Assembly: GCA_000226015.1 (NCBI GenBank)
Contig: JH153172.1
Location: forward strand, 939 to 31,991
Direction of reading: 5' to 3'
From: Mnemiopsis leidyi
Taxonomy: Eukaryota; Ctenophora; Tentaculata; Lobata; Bolinopsidae
Length of the DNA stretch: 31,053 nt
A program made the translations under genes and the position numbers. The notes under the pieces were generated by a model that saw nothing but the letters and a program-made list of their open reading frames with translations, was not told where the DNA came from and did not search any database. Shown piece by piece: positions 17,895 through 29,201 of this stretch. Each line of letters opens with the position of its first letter. Positions within the stretch are counted from its first letter, which is position 1.

Positions 17895-20595
17895 GTAAGA
17901 TTCTACTTTTAGTGAGCTTTAAATGACGGGAATATGAGAAGCACGTTATCAGGCTTCAAGTCCGCCACTTCCCTAAGCCAGTTATTCTGTTTTCCCTGAA
18001 AGCAAGCGGATGCCCCGCCTGATTACCGTTATTTAATGCATGTTTATCAGTTTGCTGTGCCTGTAAGTTTAATTAAGACTACAGGGAACAAGACGTATTT
18101 GAAAACATTCTTTATTTGTGGGGTGGTAAGAGTGGATATCGGATAAGATATGAACATGAAGATTTATGTCTTGTACAAAAGCAGAGCAGATAAAAGGGTC
18201 GGCTAATTGAACTAATCGTTATAAAGGGTTATGACAAAGTGAGCCGTTTGAAGACTCCAGTCCGTACTTTCTGGCATAACTGAATTTTGGATAAGATTCG
18301 CACATGTCGTATTCATTATTCCCGCAGAAGATTTAGTCGCCACGTGGACGTCAGCTAAGTAACATTAACTTCTGAACAGGCTTTAGGTGCCTCTTTAATG
18401 CACTACCGCAATGTGGCTATCACCGTACTAGCAATTATTATGGTGATCTTTAGCCGTTAGCGGGTATGTTCCCTATTACCCACACGTGCAGAGTTGTATT
18501 TCTTTTTTTGAAACACGTGAAGTCTTCATAATCTCACAGATATGGCATCCTTACAAAGGTCATGATGCCCGGCGACTAAAATGTGACCGATTATGTCGAA
18601 GTTTAACGACAATTCTGATCGAAACGCACCTGTCATGATTTAGGAAGGGTAAAGTGTGTATTTACTGGGGGTATTTATAATTTTATAGGCATAGTAAATG
18701 TAGCAGTTACAGTCGATGGTTTAGGAAGAAGACTTTAGTAATCAGTCGTGGCAAAATGAATTTGATCCTAATAAGCTAATACAGCGCTAAGACATTGCTT
18801 CAGAATGAAATGGAAATGGTCTAAATAAAGTGGGTTTAGAAGCGATCATACGATCAAAGGGTCAAGCCACATTTGGTGGTATCAAGTTCAAACATAAAAC
18901 TGAAAGATTTCACGACGAAAAGGACGATATAGGTTATTATATTAATATTAATGTTACAACAATGTTAAATCGATTTTTGAAGGAAGCAAACTCTACTATA
19001 GAAACATTAAAAGCGGGAACAGTCGCAGAATTCTGGAACCTGGCAAACAATCTGGTGTACCTATTCCTAGATTTCTCGATTAGCAAGTTTAGTAAGAAAA
19101 ATGAAGAATGCGTATCGATTCAGACATCTTTGTTATATAAGGTACCATATTGTCCTATTCATGATCCTATTCATAACAAAGATTTCGAAGAATGCCCTCT
19201 TTCGAGTTCCATCACGATTTAGACATCTTTTTTTGAAAAAATTTTGCAAAGCCCGAAATCAGAGATCGAAATGGCAAAATAGGATAAAAAATCAAAGTTT
19301 CGAACTCACTGTATGCTTCTTCATCAACTCTTACAATCGAATTTATGTTTTAAGACTTTGTTAGTGACTTTGTTAGTGACATTTAATCATTAATGTGTCA
19401 TTGAGTAAAACCCTGTGACACTGACCACGGTCGGTGTCAATTCGTATGACAATAATTGGCAGATGCTTTATCACAGGCAGCAGCACTGAATAAAAAGCAG
19501 CAAATTCGGAATGGTCGATAACTCGATAAAGAACCGGACCCGTTAAATGTTGCATCACCGTCACCTGGTCTGTCCTCGAGCGGCTCCCATGGCCTGGCTG
19601 AACAAATAGAATCACAGTATTCTGTGCCCAATAAAGGTTGCTGCCATCTCTCAATGGTTTCAATTGTTATTTGCCAGTGCTTTGCAGCTCTCGACACATC
19701 TTAATGAGTTGATCGGTTACTTTGACGCCAGGATTAACGTCCGCTGCCCTTGGTTCCCATTGTTGTCGAGACGAGCACAATTTCAATGGATAGCCGGGTT
19801 AATAATATACTGAGTTTGCTAAGGGCCTAAGGATTGTTAACGACAAACACTGTCTAATGGGTTAAGTGGAGAATCAGAGAGTTATAGTGTAGGTACCGGT
19901 ACAAACATTTGCTTATGATAAATATGGGGGAGGAGCTGTCTTTATAAAATTCTGGACTTTGGCAGAATTGATCACCAGAACATAAACTTTCCCAACTAGA
20001 GAAGTATCGTGATACTTAAAATTTCTAGTGCTATTCAGATTCTAAGTGTCTTAAATTTATAACTTAATACCAACCAACTATATATGTCTTATTTTATTAT
20101 GAATCAAAAATAATGGAATTTGCAGATTACGCGGTTTTCTACAGCTCTCCCAATGACAAAGCGCTAGATGAAGCTGCTTCCTGATATTTTTCATAAATTT
20201 AAAAAAAATTGTTATGTTAGTTTATAGAATCTAACATGAAATTAAATATTTTCAATCGACTGTCATATATGGAGTCACTTATTTTAAACTTTACTCTGAA
20301 TTTTCATTATCTTAGTAGAATTCAGATTAAACGTAAGCTGGCATCTAGTTCAAGTATGTAGTTATTCCTCGAAGACGACAATGTTTAACGGAGAACCGTA
20401 CCCCATTTTTTAAAAATTTGGAACATAATGATTATTGAAGAACATGACACAACATAAGACATCTGGCACTCTATTTTACTACTAGCTGGGACCTGTTCTC
20501 CAGCCGGGAAACTTTCCCATAGATAAAGATTTTACTTGGGAAAATTTTTTGTGCACTTTGTTCAAAAGGATCCAAAGTAAAGGCATCACAGTCTC
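17895..20595. other. 2.7 kb downstream of the last PSMC2 exon; no exon recognised
   Basis: Read for the remaining Rpt1 motifs (Walker B DEIDA, VGEGAR, FDDGAGG, the RPGR and HbYX ends) on the plus strand; none was seen. A GTG-led open frame at 18830-19222 (130 codons) has no family resemblance and lacks clear splice signals. Its DNA contains an imperfect direct repeat around GATTCAGACATCTTTG (19118) and GATTTAGACATCTTTT (19216). Minus-strand open frames at 19373-19697 are likewise unrecognised. Confidence 0.5.
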
Positions 20596-20897
20596 CCCGG
20601 CTAGAAAAAACGCGGCATTTTGATGAAAACGCCACGCTTTTGTCGAGTTAACGCGGTGCTTTTTTAAAAACTTTTTTTAAAAGCTCGACGTTTTCTCATA
20701 ATTGGACTCTATTTTTCCAAGCGTGCGCACAAAAACGCACGATTTCTGTGCACGCGTTTATTGAAGTTGCAGAAACATTGGGTTTTGTGAAAAATACCAC
20801 GCGTTTTTGAAGAATACCGCACGTTTTTTTAAACACCGTGTTAACTCGACAAAAGCGCGCCGTTTTTTATAAAAACGCTGGTTTTTTTCTAGCCGGG
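20596..20897. mobile_element. MITE-like element with about 75-bp inverted repeats
   Basis: Starts CCCGGCTAGAAAAAACGC and ends with the reverse complement of CCCGGCTAGAAAAAAACCAG. The arms share CTTTTGTCGAGTTAAC and continue imperfectly for about 75 bp around a short interior. There is no coding content, and flanking duplications are not obvious. AAAACGC and AAAAACGC words recur throughout, as in the larger element at 25363-26432. Confidence 0.75.
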
Positions 20898-21332
20898 TCA
20901 TTTGTTGAAATACAGTTAAATACAATGTCATGCAATATTCAGATTTAACTGCAAAATTATCCCTGTTTTTGACATAACTTGACACCACTTAAGATCCGAT
21001 TTTTGTGGCCTTAAAATAGCTATTTTTGGGTCATTTTCTTTAGATTTTTCTTCATTCAGAACACAATTGACACATTGGAATGACTCCAATTTACTCCAAC
21101 CTTTTTTGTCTATAGTGAGTCAAAGTTCGTGCAGAGGTGTCAGGAAAATGGCAAATTGAATACAGTCATTTATTTATATATCTAATCTAAGTTTGGAAAA
21201 GCAATGAAACACACCAATGTTTAAACTAGGTCAGGTACTGGGAAGATAAAACTTCATGCCAAAAATATAAGGTTAACATCTTTATTAAGTCTCAATAATC
21301 GTGTAAAATTATAAATTGCATTTCAAAATATA

Positions 21333-21865
21333 CAGTAAACCGTCGATTTACCGGGCCTCTCGGGGGAAAGGGTTGAGACCCGGTAAATTAAGGGGCCCGG
21401 TAAATAGAATTTGACCAAATTAGGCCTAATTTTGACCAAAAACATAAACTTTCAAGCTATTGATAGCTATACGTAAACGTCATCCTGATTAAATTTCTTG
21501 ATAAAAGTCCTCTTTGAGGGATTTAGAACTGTGAGAATGGATCCAATGTTCTGAATTACATCAGTAATCTCAAGGTCAATCGTTTTATTGTGTATGTATG
21601 CCGTGGTTACGTTACATCTATCAGTGCACTTGTGTATGAGCCGTCAGCTTGCATGTTAAAGTTCTTTCACGGTGTCACATGGCCAAGAGATACCATTACC
21701 AAAATGTCACGTGTGACGGTGCCTGCTATTGAAAGCTCATATCCCATTTCCAAATTTAAAAAAAGAAATTTGTGAAAATATTGAATATTTTCGGGGGGAA
21801 AGGCAGGAGGCCCGGTATATAGAGGGACCCGGTAAATAGAAGCCCGGTAAATCGAGGGTTTACTG
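21333..21865. mobile_element. pogo/Tigger-like non-autonomous DNA transposon, copy 2
   Basis: Ends CAGTAAACCGTCGATTTACC and the reverse complement of CAGTAAACCCTCGATTTACC, flanked by TA on each side (21331-21332, 21866-21867). Repeated CCCGGTAAAT motifs lie next to both ends. The interior is homologous to 2164-2914, including the shared ATGCCGTGGTTACGTTACAT and TGCTATTGAAAGCTCATATC. It is shorter than copy 1 and has no transposase. Confidence 0.88.
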
Positions 21866-21867
21866 TA

Positions 21868-22385
21868 ATCATGCAAATCTAATCAATCATTCAGAAAGCA
21901 GAATGGTCTCTCTGATATTATAACACAATGTAAATACAAAAATCTTTAACAGAAAAAAATCATAAAAACACAACAATATCCGGAGGGTAACAGTCAGGAC
22001 AAAGAACGGCCGTGTGAAATAGTCTGCCAGGTGCTCAAGACCAATTATTTATATTAGATCGTTTGTTGATGCAACCAAAAGTGGTGTCGACTTCAGGGCT
22101 CCTTTCCAGAAGTCTTCATGTTTTTAGGGTGGTTATAACATCATAACCAGTCTAGGGTATCACACTATCAATAATAATTATGGAAGGTGCTCCTTAAGGT
22201 CTGAGGTAAAAGTGTTATTGGTGGACTTGTCTAACCTGTGCGTGGAGTAAGATAGAGCAACAAATTAACTGGTCAGCTCGCAAGAATTGATGCTCTTCTT
22301 AATGTGTGACTTGTGATTCCTTCACCTTACAGCCACGCTTAACCTGTCGACTGCTCGATCATTGATTGTTTCTGTCTCTCACGAC
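21868..22385. other. intergenic / GPCR 3' UTR
   Basis: Lies between the pogo-like element and the GPCR stop codon. No exon or repeat stands out. It probably includes the GPCR 3' UTR on the minus strand, though no AATAAA was confidently assigned. Confidence 0.4.
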
Positions 22386-24604
22386 TCATACAACAGAGGA
22401 CTGCGATCTTGCTGAGAGCAAAGCCCACCTCTTGCCATTGATTTTGATCTGGAGAGACCGCCTGGAACTCCATTTCCGATATTGAGGCATCCTTGTGAGA
22501 TAGAGACAAGGATTGAGAGCGGAGTTCAGAAGGGGGAGGAGGAAGACGGATACCAAGTGTCCATAGTGTCGAAATGTTTCGTTACCTGAAGAGGAAAGAA
22601 TTTTAATGAGATTGCATTCTTGATCTTATCAAGGTATACTTTGGAAATAACTTTAAATACTTTTCGGTACGTAGTTTAACAAATTGAACATAGAGACTGT
22701 GACAACTTGTCACTACTGAAACACAAGGATATATCTTGTGGATGAGACAAGTATATATTCAACATTTGACAATGAGTAACGGAAGCGAGTTATGTGCCCC
22801 GCCTCGGCTAAAGCTGTGAATGTCCTTGCTGAACGGCATGTTAAACAAGGAACTGAAGCAGCTGGGTTCCGTCCAGGCTCAATTCTTTACACTCAAGTCA
22901 ATATGTTCGTTTAATACGTCCTCTTGATCCAATAGTTTGTTTGGCCAAAAGATGAATAGCCAAGTCGGATTATGACAATCGATCTTAATTCTTCCGTCTA
23001 ATAACGAAAACTGAAATCTAATGCACATGCAGTCAAAAAGAGCAAGTAAGGTGCTAAAAATGCTGGTTGTAAGTGGATACAAGGTGAAAATAGACATAAG
23101 AAGAGACTGCGACACTGTTTATCATAAGAGGCACTTGAAATAAGCGAGTTATTTCCTAGTTATTACCGGTTCCACATTTTTGCAATCCACGCAATATTAA
23201 ACAAGCCGAATTGCATGATGTGCTAGCAATCTGTTTCAATCAAATCATCGATATCAATTGAGGTTTTTACAGTTAGTTATCGGCCCCGTGGCCCAATGGC
23301 TAAGGCGTCTGACTTCGAATCAGAAGATTAGGGGTTCGAGTCCCTTCGGGGTCGATTTCTTTTATATTCAATCATGCTGTATAGGCCTGAAATTTTGAAA
23401 ACAAAATTTTAAGTTAATACCTCGAATGACGCTCACATCTTGATACTGCGAGATGAAATAGACAAGTTGAATAAGGAAACAGGGCAGGTTACAAATCAGG
23501 AAGATCGTCGTAAATATCGCCACTGTCACGGAAGCGTATCGCAGTTCCGTCTCCTTCTTCTTCATTTTCCTAGAGCTAGCCATCTGCCTTAACAACACAG
23601 CTGTGCTCGCAATGTAGCTGACAAGAACAATTATGGATGGGACGATCAGTTGGATCTCCAGGAGGATCGTGTAAACCTGAGCAGCTGGTGTTCCCAATGC
23701 TACCTGCTCGCAGAAGGCTTCCTTCTTTCTGTAGCCCACCTTAAAGAGGCTTAGAGACAAGTAAAGCGCGTCCACGATGATGATTATTCCTGTGTAGATC
23801 CCTAGTGATATAAGCAATGCGGTCTCCTTTACTTTAAGCATGGGCATAATCATGCCAATTGTCCTTGTTACGCTGACTAGCAGGACGAGAAATATGGATA
23901 TTCTGAGAATGTAGTAGAACAGGACAGTCCATATCAAACAGAAAGGTCCGTTCTTGAACATGACAGGGTTTCTTGAAGAGAGGAGAGTGGTTATCACGGG
24001 AATAGCGATGAGAGAAGAGATGATGTCAACGATGCTCATGAGGCTGTACAACAGTGGGTGTATTGACTTTCTTCTTCTGCTCCAAAAGTATGACACCGAC
24101 AAACTGTTACCTGAAAATTATTAGCGTCTAAACTTCCTGGCCCTGTAATGCACATCATCGCCGACTTACATCCCTGAAGTATCTATAAACGTACACAAAT
24201 TTTACTTTCGTTCAGTCATAACATGGATATTAGAATTCAGACTTACCGAAGAATGCCACAATACTGAGTACAATGACCAGACACCCCAGAACAACATCCA
24301 CACTGTCAGAAAACCCCAACTCTGTTACTATATTAATGTTGATGTCCTCAGGCGGTTCAGAAAATATTTCGTAGTTGTTGTTGGTACCATTTTCATATTC
24401 TGGCAGTGTGTTGCTTTCACTAGGATGTGCACCGTCCGTCAGGAAGATGGCGTTAGCTTCTTCGGTTGTCATGGTGATATCTGATGCAACTTCCCGTGTT
24501 AGCATAATGATATCATCCGGTGCTCCGGGGGTTTCAGAAGTGTGTGACGAACTGTAATTCGAAAACTGGCTGTATGGTAAACTAAAGTTGTACGTCGTGA
24601 ACAT
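22386..24604 (-). CDS. class A (rhodopsin-like) G-protein-coupled receptor, orphan
   Basis: Three exons in transcription order: 24604-24247, 24110-23421 and 22585-22386, phase 1 at both junctions, 415 residues. The extracellular N-terminus (about 100 residues) has NFS, NYS and NGT glycosylation sites and no clear signal peptide. TM1 is about 101-123 with Asn1.50 (N121), TM2 138-162 with Asp2.50 (D148), then Cys177, TM3 178-202, TM4 217-241, Cys253 in loop 2, TM5 262-293 with Pro277 and Tyr285, TM6 314-339 and TM7 359-380 with NPCLY (374-378). Deviations: the DRY motif reads TRT (Arg202 kept) and CWxP reads CNLP. The cytoplasmic tail is basic and ends about 37 residues after TM7. Ligand and coupling are unknown. 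A tRNA gene lies in intron 2 on the other strand. Confidence 0.92.
23282..23354 (+). tRNA. tRNA-Arg (anticodon UCG)
   Basis: A 73-base clover leaf. Acceptor stem GGCCCCG pairs with CGGGGTC followed by discriminator G; the anticodon stem is TCTGA/TCAGA with loop CTTCGAA, giving anticodon TCG at tRNA positions 34-36. The A box GTGGCCCAATGGCT.. and B box GGTTCGAGTCC are intact. It closely follows the usual animal tRNA-Arg(UCG) pattern and decodes CGA. There is no intron. It sits antisense in the GPCR's second intron. Confidence 0.98.
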
Positions 24605-25362
24605 CTTTTTGTTGTGACCTAGGCTATAAAGTAGGGTTTTCAGTATGATAAAATTGATTGTAATGTAGGATCGTAGAGAATAAAACTGCTAACGCGGACC
24701 AAATTTAAATGAAAGTTTGCTTTCATGCTTTGCTATATAGTAAGTTATAGCCTAGCTGGTAGGCAACTGGCACACCCGCTTACAGGAAGTAAATAGATAA
24801 GGCAATCAACTTCGTGGGAAAGATAGTTTACGCATGTTGTTTGAAATCGAATCTAAAGAAAAATGGCATTATCTGGAAAGTGGAAATTTAGTAGCAGCAA
24901 CTAAGAAATTCCATGGTAGGTAACAGTTTCTATCGAAGAGAGCAAAACCACGTAGATGCGAGTGAATATATGTTTAACGAATATGCACGCTGACAAAAAA
25001 CCAGGGAGAAATGCTAATTTTACAATACGATTCAAAAACAAGTTTTCTTGATCTATAACTGCATTTGATCTATAACTGCAACTGCATTTTTAAGTGTACA
25101 CGTTAAGCCCACCACCGATTGCTCCATTTCGAATGCTAAGTATGATATGTTAGCGATCGTTCATTTGTATTGATTTTATTCTTCCAAATCCTGTACTTAT
25201 TATTGCCACAAGTAAAATATGACTGTCTTCAATCAGAATTGCTATATTTCTCTTACAAATTTTCTGTGGAATACGAGTAAATACATATCAGGATTCAAAT
25301 ATTAAGTGTTAGTCAGAAACTTTGGAGTCCCTTTAATTAATGATCGTTAGCCATCGGTAAAG
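24605..25362. other. GPCR 5' flank, no gene recognised
   Basis: Contains the presumed promoter and 5' UTR of the minus-strand GPCR. The sequence is AT-rich with no exon-like frame. A small direct repeat, TTGATCTATAACTGCA, appears twice around 25050-25080. Confidence 0.45.
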
Positions 25363-26432
25363 CAGGGTTGGAAAAAACGCAAATGAAACCTTAAAAAACG
25401 CAAAAAACGCAACATTTTCGGAAATCTTTAAAAAACGTTAAAAAAACGCTAAAAAGTAACCAGTCAAAAATGAAAAAACTTACGTGATATAAGTTGAACT
25501 CATGTTATCGTGGTTGCTATCTTTCAGCGAGCTGAGAAATAAAATGCAAATGATTTTAACTCCAAACAGTAAGAGTAACACTACCTCCACAAAAGTAATC
25601 TACGAAGGATCCTATTCTGACAGTCATGATTCGTCACAAGACTAGTGAGTATGGCAGTTTAACTTTAAAAATCTTAATATCTTTGCTGGAAAAGCACGGA
25701 TTATATTGCACAAATAACAACATAGGAATGTGCTACATCGAAATCGTAACAAAATGTGATAGTAATTTACTTTGAATCAAATTAACAAAAAAGCGAGACC
25801 CAGTTAAGTGTTAATTAAGGCAACTGTGTTTAAACTTAAGCATGGGTTAGAGAGTACAGTTGTTAATTCGTAGTATCTGAATAATAGGATAGTCAAATAT
25901 TCGTAAGACCAGCGGCACACACCACGCTTAATAAATCAAAGGTTAATATTGAACGTACGATCGGGGCATCAACCTAACCTACACAGCTACAACAAGAAGT
26001 GGCATACCACGCGTCTGCTTGTAAGTTACTAAGTTGAAATAAACCCGCTTGACTTCGATGTAAGTGCGCGGCGTGGTCTTGCAACACTTGTCGAATATTC
26101 GAGAATGTAGCTATACGCTCTGTGGTGTTCTGGAATGTTCTTCTGGAATATTCCGTGCTCACTGCTCAGTACTAGTAGTCGGTGCGTTTATTAGCTGTGA
26201 ATGGAGTTGTTTTGAGTGAGTTGGAGAATGATTGTGCTAATAGTAACGAAATAGTAATCTGATATAATTCTCTGTTTACTTTTAGAGATCTAGAGGAACT
26301 GGTAATTATCTTCAGAAAGAGATGTAATTTAAGTATACCCTAACGTTTTTTTATTTTGAACGCAAATTCGTCTTAAAAAACGCAAAAAACGCTGAGTCTT
26401 AAAAAACGCAAAAAACGTGTTTCCCAACCCTG
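25363..26432. mobile_element. hAT-like non-autonomous transposon
   Basis: Ends CAGGGTTGGAAAAAACGC and the reverse complement of CAGGGTTGGGAAACACG. CAGGGTTGG termini are typical of hAT elements. The flanking 8-mers (CGGTAAAG and AGGACAGG) do not match well, so a target duplication is not demonstrated. Both subterminal regions are packed with AAAAAACGCAAAAAACGC words. The 1.07-kb interior holds only short open frames (for example 25974-26162 on minus) and no transposase. Confidence 0.72.
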
Positions 26433-26630
26433 AGGACAGGGGATCACATCCCTATATGTCTATCGCACCTTTCGTATCACTCAATCGAGAAAGGGGGTCA
26501 CATACTCACATCCCTGTGGGTAACATCCCAGTGGGTCTCAACCCACCGCATCTCATGTCGTAGACTTAGAATGCATGAATTGATAAAAAGTAAAGAGAGG
26601 ACCACATGTCGCCAAAGAGTGCCTTACCTC

Positions 26631-26708
26631 CACTGTATGGCGACACGCACTGAGTAGCGAATTAGCAAAATGTCGCTGTAGCTGTTCAGTGCATGTCGCC
26701 GTACAGTG
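26631..26708. repeat. 23-bp inverted repeat
   Basis: CACTGTATGGCGACACGCAC.. (26631-26653) and its reverse complement with two mismatches (26686-26708), with a 32-base loop. The word ATGTCGCC also occurs at 26607 and 26693, and TGTCGC at 26671. Confidence 0.88.
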
Positions 26709-27167
26709 CGTATACCAATATGCTAACTATGGCTGCCGAGCCAAAGTGCAAAGCCACTAGTTCTTTTACTTCTACTTCTAGCTCTAAGTAATACTAATAA
26801 AACAAGTGTTATTTTTGAACTAATCATTCTTCCAAATTGTCTGTTTAAACAAAACGAAAATCGTATAAATAGTCATCCAGCGGCCCATGTGTAAACTGTA
26901 ACAGCCCGTAAAACTGAAATATGCAAAACTGAAATAGAAGGAATCAGCAAGGATGCAAGTGATGCCAAGAGTGTTTAAAAGTCGACATTTTTCAGATAAC
27001 AAGGTCACCATCAATATAATTTCATTAGTACAAGTAGTTCTATCAGCATCAAAACAAGTTCTCTAGATATGACTCTCTGCTCTATAGAGGACTTGGGCGC
27101 AGGTCTAAACATCGTGGACTGGCGATAAAAAATCAAGGTTATAAATGAAAGGGTTGTGTAAGTTATA

Positions 27168-27345
27168 AGTATAGAGAACGGTCTTTGTGGGGAAGTGTCT
27201 CCAATTTGTTTTGATTAAGAACTAGAAGGAGTCTTCAAATCGTTTTGATTGTAGGAGGAGTCTCACATTTGTTTTGATTTTAGGAGGAGTCAAAACAAAT
27301 TTGAGACAAGCTACTTTATGAATACTGTTCTCTACATGGCAAATT
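27168..27345. repeat. direct and inverted repeat cluster
   Basis: About three direct copies of a GGAGTCTC..TTTGTTTTGATT unit (from about 27200 to 27290) are followed by an inverted copy (GGAGTCAAAACAAATTTGAG at 27285-27304). Outer ends ATAGAGAAC (27171) and GTTCTCTA also face each other. Possibly a degraded foldback. Confidence 0.75.
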
Positions 27346-27426
27346 CTTCGTCAACGACTTCAGCAATAAATTTTCTTTGATTTACAATGAGTGAATCTCA
27401 ACAGATCTTAGGTGAAAATTGCTGAT

Positions 27427-27432
27427 TTTATT
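27427..27432 (-). terminator. poly(A) signal for PSME3IP1
   Basis: AATAAA on the minus strand, about 50 bases past the stop codon at 27484-27486. Position and orientation fit the end of that transcript. Confidence 0.65.
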
Positions 27433-27483
27433 CATAGTAAAAGAACATAGCAAAGTTAAGCACATGAATGACAACAATCATGT

Positions 27484-29201
27484 TCAGTCTGAATCGTTTC
27501 CAATTTTATCGTTGTTCTTTTGTTGCTGACCCGACTCCCAAGAGGGTTTCCTTTTCTTCTTCCTTCTCTTGGAACCTGATCCACTAGAACCACTCCCATT
27601 ACTACTGCTACTACTACTAGAGTCACTGTCACTTGAACTGGAGTCTGAACTGGAACTGGAACTTCCGCTCTCCTTCTTGGCGTCTTTCTTGTTGGAATCA
27701 GATTCGCTGCCGGAATCACTGTAGGCTCCAATTCCTGTGAGACCAGATAAGGAAACTGGAGCCGGTTCCGGTTCCTTCCTCGGTTCTTTAACTCTGGTGA
27801 ATATTTATTTCAATGTTCATTAAAACGTAGACTTTATTAAATTTATATCATAAAGTTTAACTTCAGGCCATTAAATTTCAATTTATCCATTAATTTGAAT
27901 ATGAATAAAAAAAGTAAAGGTGGGGAATATCCTTGATAGGAGATAGAAAGGTATCATAAATGTCTATGTCTTAATTAAGTTATTATTAAGGTCAATGTGA
28001 ATGATATGAAACATCTTGCTAATCTTAAACCTACTCACACTTTTCTGCGTTTCACGGCACCACTCAGCAACTGTTTTTGTCGAGAAACAGCAGTTGTATT
28101 GGTAGGAACAGATGGTGTTAGTTTGGCGGAGAGGTCTGTCTTAGCATCTAGGTCTACAATCCGGGCCTACAAGGAGTGTGGGATTGATGTTATTGATAGA
28201 GGAACAACAATTAGACAAATCATGGTGGTTTAAAGTATAGTGAGAACAAAATGTAAATTTTAAATTATCTGGTGTCATCTTAGATTTTCTTCTTCTATGA
28301 TCTTATCAATAGTCTTATACAATAGTCGTATTCATTGTTAATATAAAGTTTCTTTGTCCACCTGCAGTCACAAGCTTACCTTAAATTTCTGAAGTTCTTC
28401 AATTTCCATTTTCGTTCTCTCACTCATTTCTTTCTTCTTAGAATTCTCCCAAGCTTCTAGAAACTTGTGCTCGTCATTATCTAAACCACTGTACACCATG
28501 TTCTCTGATAAAATGTCGACGTAAAACTTATTAGAAAACAATTACATGACCTGGCAATGTGTTCAGAGATGTGTTATCGAAGTCATTGTAGTTGTACGGC
28601 AGCGCGCACCCTCCTGGAATTTTATTCTCATATTCATTTCGAATGAGGGTCAGACAAAGTCAGACAACGAAGTCAAAACGTAAGAAACGGAATTCTGCCA
28701 AATTAATTAACTCACTGTATCGGAACTGCTCCTCAATCTCCAGCCTCTTCAACTCCCTATTTTCTTGAAGTCGCTCGTACAATGTTTTCGTTTCGAAGTC
28801 CTCCTCTTTGTCTTCTGATCGATTTAAACAAAATATCAGTGTCAGATGAAATTTGGCTTTACAGCACGAATTTAAGTTCAATTTAACAAATTTATCTAGT
28901 TCAATACATACATTTCAATGTTTCTCATTTTGGTAAGTTGTGCCAAAGAAAGAAAGGTCTAAAATAGAAAAATTACAGAAAATTTACTTTATAAAAATAT
29001 GAATATTCATCTTCTGCAATCTGGTAAAGCTGTGAACTGTTTTTGAGTGGATTGTTAAGAAGATATTAATTGAGATTGAAGATTATATCATGCCAAAAAC
29101 CTACTCTCGGTAATGACATCAGGGTTTCTGACTTTCTGCCACTCCTCCTCCCTCCTCACCTTAGAAATCTTCAGAGCTTCCTCGTGCGTTTCGTTATCCA
29201 T
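27484..29201 (-). CDS. PSME3IP1: PSME3-interacting protein (FAM192A/PIP30/NIP30)
   Basis: Five exons in transcription order: 29201-29105, 28814-28716, 28504-28380, 28166-28039 and 27793-27484, 252 residues against about 254 in humans. The family protein is nuclear, binds the PA28-gamma (PSME3) proteasome cap and tunes its activity. Visible family blocks are RREEEWQKVRNPD (residues 16-28), TLYERLQENRELKRLEIEEQ, the NMVYSGLDNDEHKFLEAWE stretch, KQLLSGAVKRRK and GLTGIGAYSDSGSESDS. The last corresponds to the GLGAYSxSSDSES site that CK2 phosphorylates in the mammalian protein. The C-terminal third is a Ser/Asp/Gly-rich stretch followed by a basic KRRKKKRK nuclear-localisation-like motif. All junctions are GT..AG and in phase. 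Intron 2 is largely filled by a dispersed repeat. Confidence 0.95.
28591..28669 (-). repeat. dispersed repeat, copy 2, in PSME3IP1 intron 2
   Basis: The reverse complement of the 303-360 block: GTACGGCAGCGCGCACCCT, then 26 extra bases, then TTCGAATGAGGGTCAGAC and AAGTCAGA. It occupies much of the 211-bp intron. Confidence 0.75.

Larger units (their letters stand above)
26433..27426. other. intergenic with several short repeats
   Basis: No exon was found. There are short near-duplicates of CACATCCCT and GGGTCTCAACCC around 26446-26545, a hairpin at 26631-26708 and a repeat cluster at 27168-27345. A minus-strand open frame at 26820-27014 has no supporting features. Confidence 0.45.

Noticed and set aside
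18830..19222. 130-codon open frame after PSMC2 exon 6
   Set aside because: Tested as the missing Rpt1 half: no Walker B, VGEGAR or other AAA motif, no ATG and no splice context.
23054..23133. Alternative last exon of the GPCR (ending INSVAVSSYVYF..)
   Set aside because: It is in phase and has a vague NS..Y motif, but the exon at 22386-22585 supplies a textbook TM7 with NSALNPCLY, a better acceptor and a basic tail.
27456..27731. 91-codon minus-strand open frame rich in Val and Pro
   Set aside because: It is the wrong frame of PSME3IP1 exon 5; the correct frame gives the Ser-rich tail and the basic motif.
27997..28233. 78-codon plus-strand open frame
   Set aside because: It is antisense to PSME3IP1 exon 4, whose minus-strand translation matches the family.
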